The position numbers were made by a program, and so were the translations under genes. From Candidatus Marinamargulisbacteria bacterium SCGC AAA071-K20 (GTDB taxonomy: Bacteria > Margulisbacteria > Marinamargulisbacteria > GCA-2716485 > AAA071-K20), in contig QFBU01000002.1 in assembly GCA_003265975.1 (NCBI GenBank), positions 1 through 64,000 of the forward strand: a stretch of DNA of 64,000 nucleotides, given 5' to 3'. Each line of letters starts with the position of its first letter. The first letter of the stretch is position 1. Below the pieces are notes generated by a model. That model had not been told where the DNA came from. It saw only the letters and a list, made by a program, of their open reading frames with translations, and did no database searches. Below, piece after piece: positions 45,892 through 54,443 of this stretch.

Positions 45892-45919
45892 TTGACCAAA
45901 CATGGGTACTTTATATAAA
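45892..45919 (+). promoter_or_regulatory. Sigma-70 promoter of the barrel-SppA gene
   Basis: TTGACC (45892-45897), 16 bases, then TATAAA (45914-45919), about 21 bases before the ATG at 45941, which has a GGGAGAG ribosome site. Confidence 0.5.
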
Positions 45920-45940
45920 TAATTATTTTTTGGGAGAGAT

Positions 45941-48373
45941 ATGAAAAACTTTGTTTCTTTTGTTATGTTTTTAATACTTGTTTTTTCTCTTGGTTCTATT
46001 GTTTTTGCTGAGCGTAATTTTGTGGAAACAACCTTACAAGATGGGTTTCAGGTACGAGCAATGAGTATGGGTAACGCATATACGTCTATTGCTGAGGCAG
46101 ACGGTGCTATTTATTACAATCCAGCTGGGCTTTCTATAGAAGGGGCACAGTATTCATACCAAAAATTTGATGTCAAAAATACTGTCTATCAAGACTTTTC
46201 ATCCCATACTGTTTATAAATCACCAGTTGGGTATAGCTTTTGGACTAAAAAGAGTAAGGATGGAGATCATGTAGATGTTAATGCTATTGGATATGGACAC
46301 AAAGGGAAAACAGTAAGTTGGGGGGTAAATTATAAAACAATACGTTATAAATTAAATGATGAAGAATCTGTAAACGGACAAAGTACAGATATTGGGGTCT
46401 TGTTTAATTTGTTTCCTGCAATGAGAGTGGGTGTGATGGCTAAGGACTTTTTTACTAAAGATCTGGATAACGTTGGCGCTTCTATTATTACGGGTGTTTC
46501 TTTTCATATGAAAAAACGTTTAATTTTGTCTACTGACGTGGCTATTCAAGAAAACGAAGAGAGTGAAAAAGACTATTTTAGTCGATATGGGATGGAGTTT
46601 AAATTAGCAGAAGGCTTAACTTTGAGAAGTGGTTATAATGACCGTGTTTTGTCAGGTGGCGTAAGTGTGATTTTACCATTTGCACAAATTGATTACGGAA
46701 TAATGACGTCTCAATATGACGAACATGATAGTCAATATATGATTGCAATGAAGTTAGGTCGGGGACTTAAGGCCTCTAGGTTACGACGTAGATATAGTTT
46801 ATTTAAACCAAAGGCCTTTGCTGAGTTTAGTATTGGAAATAATTTAACAGAGGGTAAATCGGAAGTGAGTCTTTTTGGGGGCTATAAAATTGGGTCAAAC
46901 GATTTACTACCTCTTATACACTACGCTAAACAAGACAAGAGTTGTGAAGGGTATATCATCCGAGTGGGGTCTATGTCGTCTAGTTTATCCTCTATTGGGC
47001 TTATCCAAGAAATTAGAACCTCTTTAAAACAAGCCAAAAAAGACGGGAAAAAAGTAATCGTGTATCTAGAAAACTGGGCCACGCTTCCTGAATACTATTT
47101 AGCCTCAGTAGCCGACACCATTATTATTCCTGAATTAGGAAGTATTAGCCATCTAGGAATTGAAGTGCAGGTCAAAAAAACAAAAAAGTTACTTAATAAC
47201 TTTGGGCTTGAAAAAGTAATCGTGTCTTCGGGCGTCCATAAAGACTTACTTATGCCGGCTTCTGATAAACTAACCGCCTTTGACCGTGGTTATATCGAAG
47301 ATGTGGTCGATTCTTTATATCAGCAAGTACTCAAAGAAATTCAAGAGGATAGACACTTAGAGATTGATGATCTTATGAAAGCGTTTGACGGACGTATGAT
47401 TGCAGCTAGGCAAGCTAAAGAGATGGGTCTTGTTGATGAGCTTGCTTATTGGAGTGATGTTGACGAGATTATAGTAGGAAAAGGGACTAAAGATGCCCCT
47501 CCTAGAGAGTTAAATACAGTGAGTATTTTAGAGTTTATGCCTGAAGCACCAAAAATGTCCTTGTTACATCCATTTAATAGAATTGCAGTGATGGAAGTTG
47601 ACGGAGCTATACAGCTTGGGAACAACTCTAGTTCATTTTTATTTGGTGGAAAATCTACTGGTGCTGATCAGTTTGATCAAATCGTGAGTTTATTAGAGAA
47701 AGATTGGTCAATCAGGGCCGTTATCATAAGGGTAAATAGTCCTGGTGGAGGAATGTTAGCTTCTGACAGAATATATCAGGCCATTCATCGTTTAAAGGTT
47801 TCGGGTAAGCGTGTGTATACCTCTATGGGTAATATTGCGGCTTCTGGGGGTTATTACGTGGCCCTGAATTCGGATAAGATATTGGCAAACCCTGGTACTT
47901 TAACTGGAAGTGCGGGTATTATATCGTCCTATATGAATTTTGAAGATTTTGATGAGATTTTGGGAATTGATTATGAAGTAATAAAAACTGGAAAGTATAT
48001 GGATATAATGAGTTCACATCGAAAACTTTCTGATGATGAAAAACGTTTGCTTCAGGCGCATCAAGACCAATACTACAATACTTTTGTTACTAGAATTATG
48101 ACGAATAGAAACTTGACCTTAGAAGAAGCAATGGACGTCGCTCAAGGCCAAATTGTTACTGGCAAGGATGCTGTTGATATGAAAATGATTGATAAGGTGG
48201 GTGGGCTTTATGATGCAGTGGATGATATATCTAAGGAAATGAAAATTAAAGAGCCACAAGTTGTTTTTGTTCGTCCGGCTTCTGATATGGCCTTACCGAA
48301 CTTGAACTTAGGTTTTTTAGCTAAGTTAAATTCATTGTTTAGTAGTCAAACAAAAACTCATCTTTATCGATAA
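45941..48373 (+). CDS. sppA: Outer-membrane barrel domain fused to SppA-type S49 peptidase
   Basis: An 810-residue protein with a cleaved signal peptide (1-23). Residues 24-272 resemble PorV/FadL-like barrels, with the diagnostic RAMSMGNAYTSIAEADGAIYYNPAGLS region at 39-65 and strand repeats after it. Two S49 halves follow (about 310-500 and 545-800), as in the long SppA. The nucleophile S635 lies in NIAASGGYY, and the general-base lysine is K434 in VHKDLLMPAS. SppA enzymes degrade signal peptides, normally from the inner membrane. Here the protease would be tethered to the outer membrane, possibly in the periplasm. The fusion is in one unbroken frame with no internal stop. Confidence 0.85.
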   Translation: MKNFVSFVMFLILVFSLGSIVFAERNFVETTLQDGFQVRAMSMGNAYTSIAEADGAIYYNPAGLSIEGAQYSYQKFDVKNTVYQDFSSHTVYKSPVGYSFWTKKSKDGDHVDVNAIGYGHKGKTVSWGVNYKTIRYKLNDEESVNGQSTDIGVLFNLFPAMRVGVMAKDFFTKDLDNVGASIITGVSFHMKKRLILSTDVAIQENEESEKDYFSRYGMEFKLAEGLTLRSGYNDRVLSGGVSVILPFAQIDYGIMTSQYDEHDSQYMIAMKLGRGLKASRLRRRYSLFKPKAFAEFSIGNNLTEGKSEVSLFGGYKIGSNDLLPLIHYAKQDKSCEGYIIRVGSMSSSLSSIGLIQEIRTSLKQAKKDGKKVIVYLENWATLPEYYLASVADTIIIPELGSISHLGIEVQVKKTKKLLNNFGLEKVIVSSGVHKDLLMPASDKLTAFDRGYIEDVVDSLYQQVLKEIQEDRHLEIDDLMKAFDGRMIAARQAKEMGLVDELAYWSDVDEIIVGKGTKDAPPRELNTVSILEFMPEAPKMSLLHPFNRIAVMEVDGAIQLGNNSSSFLFGGKSTGADQFDQIVSLLEKDWSIRAVIIRVNSPGGGMLASDRIYQAIHRLKVSGKRVYTSMGNIAASGGYYVALNSDKILANPGTLTGSAGIISSYMNFEDFDEILGIDYEVIKTGKYMDIMSSHRKLSDDEKRLLQAHQDQYYNTFVTRIMTNRNLTLEEAMDVAQGQIVTGKDAVDMKMIDKVGGLYDAVDDISKEMKIKEPQVVFVRPASDMALPNLNLGFLAKLNSLFSSQTKTHLYR

Positions 48374-48382
48374 GGTTTTTCC

Positions 48383-48604
48383 TTAAGCAGAACCGTCTTC
48401 AATTCCTTCAATTTCGTCATCTGAACTTGTAAATAAGTTGTTTTCGTCTTTAGTTATGCCTGTGGGGGTGTCTACTTCTACAAAGTCTTTCCCTGATTTT
48501 CCGAATGGATTAGGGTCCGTTTCTTTTGGTTTAGTCGTTGGGCTAGCTTTACCTGAAAAAAGCGAGAAAAACGATGAAAATAAGTCTCCAAGAAAATTAA
48601 ACAT
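48383..48604 (-). CDS. Small acidic protein with amphipathic N-terminus, unknown
   Basis: This 73-residue protein has a phenylalanine-rich amphipathic helix at its N-terminus (FNFLGDLFSSFFSLFSGK), then a proline/threonine linker and an acidic tail. AAGGAG lies before the ATG, which supports it as a true gene on the minus strand opposite the sppA end. It resembles the start of the 53253-53816 protein (LFSxK followed by a Pro/Lys stretch). Function unknown; it may attach to a membrane by the helix. Confidence 0.65.
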   Translation of the reverse strand: MFNFLGDLFSSFFSLFSGKASPTTKPKETDPNPFGKSGKDFVEVDTPTGITKDENNLFTSSDDEIEGIEDGSA

Positions 48605-48717
48605 AACTAACTCCTTTTTATTAATTTTAACATGTGAAGATATTTTAAAAAACAGAATGTTTGAAAAATGCTCATTTTGGGAAAAAATAATTAAAGAATA
48701 TTCAAAAGGTGGGGAAA

Positions 48718-49050
48718 ATGCACTTCAAGTCTTTTCTAGTTATATTAATGTCTCTAACAATACCTGTATTTGGAGGGATTCAGACCATTCCAATTGACAA
48801 GGATGTAGCTTCGTTAGTGACTAAGGAGATGTCACGTGTAAAACCTGCTAAAAAATATACTAAATATGAGTATCGATCCTCGGGGAAAACTAAAGACTTA
48901 CTAACTATTATTACCCTTCAAAAAAAAGAAATTAAGTCGCTTCAAAAAAATCTTCGATTGTCTATGTTTGAGATAAAAAAGTTAGAGGCTCGGGTTCAAG
49001 TTGTAGAAAATAGAATGCAGCAAAAATATACGTATGTTGAGTATAAATGA
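48718..49050 (+). CDS. Small exported coiled-coil protein
   Basis: A 110-residue protein with a signal peptide (about 1-20, HFKSFLVILMSLTIPVFGG) and a coiled coil from about 60 to 100 (LQKKEIKSLQKNLRLSMFEIKKLEARVQ). No family recognised. The ATG at 48718 is chosen because AAGGTGGGG precedes it; the in-frame GTG upstream lies within that site. It ends nine bases before the STAS-EBP gene and is probably co-transcribed with it. Confidence 0.7.
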   Translation: MHFKSFLVILMSLTIPVFGGIQTIPIDKDVASLVTKEMSRVKPAKKYTKYEYRSSGKTKDLLTIITLQKKEIKSLQKNLRLSMFEIKKLEARVQVVENRMQQKYTYVEYK

Positions 49051-49059
49051 TGGGGAATT

Positions 49060-50481
49060 ATGTTTAATTTAGATCATTATGACAGCTTGTCTACTCAATT
49101 AGTTATTATTCAAAATGACTATTCATTTTCTTGTTCAGGGCATATAGATTGTAGGAATAAGTCAGAGATTGAATCTGAATTTTTGATACTTAAGTCGTAT
49201 ATAGACCTGTCCCCTTCTCGTATAGTGATTGATATTGCCAATTTAGAGTTTATTAATTCGATAGGGTTATGTGTACTACAGGATCTAGTAACAAGCATAA
49301 GTAAAAAAAGTATCTTTTTGACTTTATGTGTTGATTCTAAATGCAAGTCTCAAGAAAAACTTCTCTCAGCTTTTAATACACAGATAAATTTAAAAAAACT
49401 CACACTAAAAGATATTCGTGGAGTCATTAATTTACCGTTATCTTCTTTTTCGTCTGACACATTTGAGATTAAGGCAGCGGATACTTTTGTCCCTTTTTTA
49501 AGTAATGACATTGAAACTAAAGAGCAGCTGCATTATGCCCTTGATATGGCAGACAATAATTTAACTATTTTGATTACTGGCGAAACAGGCACTGGAAAAG
49601 AAGCGTTGGTCAGAGCTATATTTCAGGCATCAAATAGGGCAGGGAAGTCTACGATTACGCAGGTATCTACACTTGATAATGGAGACTTGTTTTTTGCAGA
49701 ACTGTTTGGATATAAGAAAGGCGCGTTTACCGATGCTACTGAAAGTAAGAATGGGAAAGTAAGTGAATGTGATAAAGGTATGTTAGCTATTGATGAGTTT
49801 GGAGAACTTAATCCTTCAATGCAGGCAAAATTATTGCAATTTACCTCTGACAAACGATATGAGCCCCTAGGCCAAATTGGAGAGGATCCCCTACATTCAG
49901 ATGTTAAGTTGTTACTTCTAACTAATAAAGATCTAGAGCTTGAGGTTAGAGCCGGTCGGTTTAGGCAAGATTTATACGAACGGATTAAGACATGTAATAT
50001 TCATCTTAAGCCATTAAGAGAAAGAAAAGACGATATTGAGCTTTTGTTTAGATATTATGTTAGTAAGTATTTAAAGGAAAGCGGAAAAGTCACACTAAAA
50101 GTTCAAACGGATGTTCTTGTATTGTTGCAAGGATATAACTGGCCAGGAAATATACGTGAGCTTGAAAACATTACTAGGCTACTTGTGTACTCCAATAAAA
50201 CGGGGTGTATTATGGTTAATGACTTTAACGGAAAACTCACACAAAAAGAGCAGCTAGATACAGAGGATGCTTTTAATTATTTTGATATGGAACAGATGAA
50301 AAAGGAATATTTAGTAATGAGGTCTTTAAAGGAATTAGTGTGGGATTCGTATATAGAGAAATATGATCATTTTATGGCAGAGGCTCATGGCGATAAAAAG
50401 CAAGTTGCGTCTATTATGGATGTGAGTTTGCGGCAAGTTTATGAAATTGAAAAAATTAAACGTGATCGTTCTGCAAGTTAA
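49060..50481 (+). CDS. Sigma-54 dependent activator with STAS-like N-terminal domain
   Basis: Residues 10-125 of this 473-residue EBP have the strand-helix order of a STAS domain, with SRIVIDIANLEFINSIGLCVLQDL at 53-76; the usual DSxGL phosphosite reads NSIGL. The AAA+ domain has Walker A GETGTGK (174-180), contact loop GAFTDA (221-226), Walker B MLAIDEFGEL, LLTNKDLE and RQDLYERI. PGNIRELENI follows, and a C-terminal helix-turn-helix (KQVASIMDVSLRQVYEI) closes it. A STAS domain in place of a receiver suggests control by a partner-switch kinase such as the RsbW protein at 27448-27894. Confidence 0.85.
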   Translation: MFNLDHYDSLSTQLVIIQNDYSFSCSGHIDCRNKSEIESEFLILKSYIDLSPSRIVIDIANLEFINSIGLCVLQDLVTSISKKSIFLTLCVDSKCKSQEKLLSAFNTQINLKKLTLKDIRGVINLPLSSFSSDTFEIKAADTFVPFLSNDIETKEQLHYALDMADNNLTILITGETGTGKEALVRAIFQASNRAGKSTITQVSTLDNGDLFFAELFGYKKGAFTDATESKNGKVSECDKGMLAIDEFGELNPSMQAKLLQFTSDKRYEPLGQIGEDPLHSDVKLLLLTNKDLELEVRAGRFRQDLYERIKTCNIHLKPLRERKDDIELLFRYYVSKYLKESGKVTLKVQTDVLVLLQGYNWPGNIRELENITRLLVYSNKTGCIMVNDFNGKLTQKEQLDTEDAFNYFDMEQMKKEYLVMRSLKELVWDSYIEKYDHFMAEAHGDKKQVASIMDVSLRQVYEIEKIKRDRSAS

Positions 50482-50498
50482 TAAGGTATTATTCTTTT

Positions 50499-50888
50499 AT
50501 GAGTTTAATAAGTAAAAAAGAAACCATTCTAAAAAACTTTAACTGTCAGCAGAGTGGTAATTGTTGTAAATGTCCTGGGTATGTTTATGTTGAAGAGAGT
50601 GATATCTCTAACATGGCTGAAATCAAAAAAGAATCTGTAAGTGACTTCAAGAAGAATTATGTTCAAAGACAAAAGTCTTGGCAGTTGATTGCTAGCCCTA
50701 ATTTTAGACCTAATTGCTTCTTAGATGACAATAATGGGTGTTCTGTTTATGAAGCTCGACCTAAGGCATGTCGAACGTATCCGAATTGGCCTGAGATTTG
50801 GGTGTCTGATGAGGCTCTTTTACAAGAAATGAAGGTTTGTCCCGCTCTAAAGAAGTCTGTTCAGAGTATAGAAAACTCAGATGACTAG
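50499..50888 (+). CDS. YkgJ-family cysteine cluster protein
   Basis: A protein of 129 residues with the CxxCC-type metal cluster pattern: NCQQSGNCCKCPG near residue 15 and YEARPKACRTYP near 89, with further cysteines (NCF, GCS, VCP). The family is thought to bind zinc or iron-sulfur clusters; no reaction is established. Its last 128 bases overlap the antisense end of the LysR-type gene. An AAGGT site precedes the ATG. Confidence 0.85.
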   Translation: MSLISKKETILKNFNCQQSGNCCKCPGYVYVEESDISNMAEIKKESVSDFKKNYVQRQKSWQLIASPNFRPNCFLDDNNGCSVYEARPKACRTYPNWPEIWVSDEALLQEMKVCPALKKSVQSIENSDD

Positions 50889-51714
50889 CTATTTTTTTGA
50901 ATTGGTCTAATTGCAGAGACTGTTTATGGAACTTTATATAGATGGAATGTGTCCACTCGGTGTTTGTTATTGGAATGGCGCCAATGGAGCTTGGAAGGGA
51001 CGCTATATAGCTTTTTGGTAGGATACTTAACCATCCGCTGTTTTCAATAAATTGTAGCAATGAGTCTAGGGTATGCGTATTATTTAGTTCTTTTTTGTTT
51101 TTGTGCTTTTTTAGCCACGTATAGGGGGCTGACCCTCTAAACTCATCAAGAATGAGAATAGACTCTCCTAGGAGTAGCTTTTGCTTGCTTTCTTTAAATT
51201 GTGATAGGTAATGATTCTTTGGAAATATTATATAAAAAGGGTCTTGGATTACTTTAATGTGGTCGGTCTGTTTTTGACTTTTAGTTGATGTGCTTATTAT
51301 TAGGTCTAAATTTAAATTATTTAAGTCTTTATCTAGACTAGTGTCATCGTTTTCTAATATGGCGATGTTTTCTGAAATTAAATGCTTAATGAGTTGTTTC
51401 TTTATACTTGGCGCAATGCAGTTGTCTAGTCCGCATTTAAGAGATGTGTCTTTGATTAATTTTTCAGCATAACTAGTAAAGGTTTTGTGTCTGAGTACTA
51501 CCTGCTTGGCTTTATTTAGTAAAAGTTGTCCGTAGGGACTTAATTTTACTGATCGTTTTGTCCTATGAAATAAATCTAACCCTAATTTTCTTTCTAATAA
51601 TTTTATTTGTGCACTAAGTGTTGGTTGAGTAACCCCACAACGCTGGGCAGCCTCGTGAAAGTTTAGGGTTTCTGATAACTCTATAAAATATTTTAGATGT
51701 TTTATGTCACTCAT
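50761..51714 (-). CDS. LysR-type regulator, OxyR-like DNA-binding domain
   Basis: A 317-residue regulator. The N-terminal winged helix (HLKYFIELSETLNFHEAAQRCGVTQPTLSAQIKLLERKLG) is close to OxyR. The peroxide-sensing cysteine pair of OxyR is not at the expected place (LILDEFRGSAPYTWL), so peroxide sensing is unlikely. The last 40 or so residues run antisense to the YkgJ-like gene and look unstructured, extending the family's normal length by about 20. It is divergent from a decayed aminotransferase, probably its former target. There is no clear ribosome site; a TATTAT box ends seven bases before the ATG. Confidence 0.85.
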   Translation of the reverse strand: MSDIKHLKYFIELSETLNFHEAAQRCGVTQPTLSAQIKLLERKLGLDLFHRTKRSVKLSPYGQLLLNKAKQVVLRHKTFTSYAEKLIKDTSLKCGLDNCIAPSIKKQLIKHLISENIAILENDDTSLDKDLNNLNLDLIISTSTKSQKQTDHIKVIQDPFYIIFPKNHYLSQFKESKQKLLLGESILILDEFRGSAPYTWLKKHKNKKELNNTHTLDSLLQFIENSGWLSILPKSYIASLPSSIGAIPITNTEWTHSIYIKFHKQSLQLDQFKKIASHLSFLYSEQTSLERDKPSFLVKEPHQTPKSQANSDTFDMP

Positions 51715-51861
51715 ATAATAGATAATAACACTTAAAGATATAAAAATAATAGAGAAAAGCTATTAATATATTATTAATAAATTTTCTTTGTTGTACTTTT
51801 AGTACGAAGATTATAAAAATGTAAAATATTATCGAAATATAAAGTTTTAAGGGGTGTTGTA

Positions 51862-52789
51862 ATGAATAAAAAAAATTATTTCTGGTTTAGGAAAGACATC
51901 GGAAGCGACGTCTATAGTGGGTGTTTTTTTTAATGGGATATTAACGCCAAGGGACGATGAAAACGTAGTTAGAAAATTCTTTGTTGAGTTAATGCCTCGA
52001 ATAAAATCATTAAGCAATGCAATTGGAAGGCAACTATTAAATTTAGCTGAGGGGGCTCCAGTACAATTGCAAATTCCACTCACTGCTAGTACTCGTGCTT
52101 TTTTGGATTTGGTTGATGAAGCGGATGAGCTAGCACAAATTATAGAAGTTGCAGAAAGGTTTAATGTGACGGTGGTTAGTGACTCTACTTACACCAATTT
52201 TGTTTATGAAGGTAAGTGAGTTTGTTTACTTACTGAAATTGTAGGTACTGAAGCTTACCAGAATGTGGTTGATATTACCTCGTTTTCAAAATCGGGTGGG
52301 GCGATTATGTATAGAACAGGAATAACTATTACTAGGGATGAAGAAATTATGATTCAGTTAGAAGATAGGGTCGCTCATATTGCGGCTAGTCCTCCCGTGG
52401 TGAGTCAAAAAGCGGCTGAGTATGTGATGAACAATTTTCAGGATCTATTGAGTCCAGCTCTTGATGAGTTAACTGCTAATAGAGAAATTATGTGTAGAGG
52501 ATTAGAAGAACAGGGGTTTGATTTTAAGAGTCCAGATGGAGGTGTTTATGTGTGGGTTGATTTAAAGGATCACTTTGATGGTACTGCGTTACAGTTTTTA
52601 GAAAAATCGTTGTCTGAGGGCTTGGTAATTATGCCTGGTGAGTATTTTTATGAAAATGATCACTTTACTAAGGCAGGGTCTGAAGCGGATACCACTAGGG
52701 TGAGATTGTCTTTTTGTAATAGGGAAGCGAGTGAACAAGAGCTAGCTTTGTTAAGAGGGGTTTTGGATAAGATTAGTGCTGGGGCTTAG
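51862..52789 (+). pseudogene. Broken class I/II aminotransferase
   Basis: A decayed PLP aminotransferase. The ATG at 51862, with an AAGGGGTG site, opens a frame that leaves register in a run of eight A; removing one A joins it to the frame of the rest (start MNKKIISGLG). An in-frame TGA at 52217 splits SDSTYTNFVYEGK from EIVGTEAYQNVVDITSFSKS, which carries the PLP lysine. Between AEGAPV (about 52050) and the SDSTY motif some 130 residues of the family core, including the NPTG region, are missing. The 3' half (52265-52789) remains open with normal-looking codons. Three independent lesions make a pseudogene the best reading. Confidence 0.8.
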
Positions 52790-53253
52790 CTTTCTTCAAA
52801 TAATTTAAGTTTATTTTCTGCAATTGCTGTTGATATCTTAATTAGTTTCTTGAAGAACTTTTCTATTTCTAGTGGGTCTTCGATGGGTGTTTTGTTTTTG
52901 GAAATTTCTCCACTATCAAATTTATAGATGGTTTCTTTTTTATTCAGCGAGCCTTCTTCTAAATAGAGGATTTCTTCTTTGGTTATTTTTACTATGAAGT
53001 AGTCTTCTTTATTTGGAGACTGGTTTGTTGTTAAGAAGCTTCTTTCGTTGTCTTTGAATAGTTTGTGGAATTCTTCAGACACTGTAAATCCTTCTGTTTG
53101 TTTGGGTGCTTCAGTTTTTGGTGCTTCTGAGGTGGGTTGAGTTTCGTTTTTGGTTTCGCCTTCATCTTTTTCTTGGGTTGGGGGTATGAAAGACATTTCT
53201 TGTCTTAAAGTTACGTCTATTGTTTTGAATTGTTGTTTTTTGTCTTCGTTCAT
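52786..53253 (-). CDS. Charged protein of unknown function
   Basis: A 155-residue, unrecognised, largely charged protein. The first 60 residues look disordered and are rich in Glu, Lys, Thr and Pro (KTEAPKQTE-like). The remainder forms a small alpha/beta-like region with DYFIVKITKEEILYLEEG and a C-terminal helix. The ATG shares bases with the stop of the upstream gene (TAATG), so the pair is translationally coupled. It ends a few bases inside the 3' end of the aminotransferase pseudogene. Confidence 0.65.
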   Translation of the reverse strand: MNEDKKQQFKTIDVTLRQEMSFIPPTQEKDEGETKNETQPTSEAPKTEAPKQTEGFTVSEEFHKLFKDNERSFLTTNQSPNKEDYFIVKITKEEILYLEEGSLNKKETIYKFDSGEISKNKTPIEDPLEIEKFFKKLIKISTAIAENKLKLFEES

Positions 53254-53816
53254 TAGACTGGGTTGCTTAGTTCATTAGCTGCACTTGATATGTCTTGGAA
53301 TAAATATGCTAGATCACCAGCAATGGCGGTTGAGTTTCCCCCATGAACATTTAATGCTCTATCGATGCTAGTAAGCGTATCTAAAATACTTGAAGCATCA
53401 GGGCTTCCTAATTCAGTTAAAGTATTTAGCATGTCTTTAGCTCCGTCTAAATAACGTGGTACATTTACTTCGGCTTTTTTATTATCTCCCCTCAAAGCAA
53501 TGTCTTGAAGTGCCTCAAAGGCACTTGAAGAGCAGGTGGATACTATGGTTAATTGATCTTTTCGAGGAGTAGTTTGCTTTTGAGGGCTTGCTTCTGATTT
53601 ATCTGTAGAAGCTACACTTGAAGCACCACCACCACTCAATGCTATAACAACCCGACTTATTGCTCTTCCAATAGACGAAAACCTCGAAGATTTTGCTGGA
53701 GAACTTGGTTTTGCATCAGGAGCGTCAACTTTACTACTGAATAATTTACTAAATCTAGATGCTAGATTGCTAACTCCATTACTTATATTTCTACCCGCTG
53801 ATCCCATTGCCTGCAT
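53253..53816 (-). CDS. Serine-rich protein of unknown function
   Basis: A 187-residue, unrecognised protein. Residues 10-80 are Ser/Lys/Pro-rich with two amphipathic helices (NLASRFSKLFSSK, and SIGRAISRVVIALSGG). The C-terminal 100 residues form a helical domain (SSAFEALQDIALRG, YLDGAKDMLNTLTELG, TSIDRALNVHG). The ATG at 53816 is used; a GTG at 53825 lies better placed to an AAGGA and is an alternative. It has no signal peptide and is coupled to the 155-residue gene. Confidence 0.6.
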   Translation of the reverse strand: MQAMGSAGRNISNGVSNLASRFSKLFSSKVDAPDAKPSSPAKSSRFSSIGRAISRVVIALSGGGASSVASTDKSEASPQKQTTPRKDQLTIVSTCSSSAFEALQDIALRGDNKKAEVNVPRYLDGAKDMLNTLTELGSPDASSILDTLTSIDRALNVHGGNSTAIAGDLAYLFQDISSAANELSNPV

Positions 53817-53883
53817 AAAATACACTCACTTTTTTCCTTATGCAGTGTATATACCCAAAAATAAATTTAGATAAACAATTTGA

Positions 53884-53889
53884 TATACT
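53884..53889 (+). promoter_or_regulatory. Extended minus-10 box placing transcription start at the ATG of the DUF924 gene
   Basis: TTTGATATACT ends six bases before the ATG at 53896, so the expected first transcribed base is the A of the start codon. No Shine-Dalgarno site lies between. The box resembles the TTTGATATAAT in front of rfaE1, also six bases from its ATG. Confidence 0.45.
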
Positions 53890-53895
53890 GTAAGA

Positions 53896-54432
53896 ATGAA
53901 CTATCAAGAAATAATTGAATTTTGGTTTGAAGATATAGAAACCAAGCAGTGGTATAAAAAAGACGATGTTTTTGACGATCTGTTACGGACTCGGTTTTTA
54001 GAGATTCATAAACAAATATCTGAGGGTAACTGTAGCGAATGGCGTAAGTATAGCGAAGGGACGTTGGCCGAAATTATTGTATTAGATCAGTTTTCGAGAA
54101 ATATGTTCAGAGGGTCGGGAGACTCCTTTGCCTACGACAGTTTAGCTCTAGACCTCGCCAAAGACGCCGTTTTAAGAAAAGTAGACTTAGACCTAACCAT
54201 CACCAAGCGATCTTTTTTGTATATGCCGTATATGCATAGTGAGGTATTGAAAGATCACGATGAAGCGTTGGTGTTGTTTAGCCAGACAGGAATGGAGGCA
54301 AATTTGTCTTTTGAGCACGCTCACAGAGCTATTATTGAGAAGTTTGGACGATTTCCTCACCGTAATGCAGTTTTGTGTAGAGCGTCTACTGACGAAGAAA
54401 TAATGTTTTTGGAGACAAATTCTGGGTTTTGA
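53896..54432 (+). CDS. DUF924 family protein
   Basis: A helical, TPR-like protein of 178 residues that matches the DUF924 pattern: EIIEFWFED and WYKKDDVFDDLLRTRF at the start, GTLAEIIVLDQFSRNMFRG in the middle, FLYMPYMHSE, and GRFPHRNAVLCRAST at the end. The family is widespread and its function is unproven. It is divergent from the serine-rich gene and probably has a leaderless mRNA. Confidence 0.9.
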   Translation: MNYQEIIEFWFEDIETKQWYKKDDVFDDLLRTRFLEIHKQISEGNCSEWRKYSEGTLAEIIVLDQFSRNMFRGSGDSFAYDSLALDLAKDAVLRKVDLDLTITKRSFLYMPYMHSEVLKDHDEALVLFSQTGMEANLSFEHAHRAIIEKFGRFPHRNAVLCRASTDEEIMFLETNSGF

Positions 54433-54443
54433 GTGTAGAAAAA

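Noticed and set aside
50761..51714. Calling the LysR-type gene oxyR.
   Set aside because: The DNA-binding half is OxyR-like but the peroxide-sensing cysteines are not at the expected positions.
52217..52219. In-frame TGA inside the aminotransferase read as a possible sense codon (Trp or Gly recoding).
   Set aside because: Other genes here end in TGA (for example those ending at 54432 and 54912, and the foldase gene overlapping ispE), and the same aminotransferase has two more lesions.
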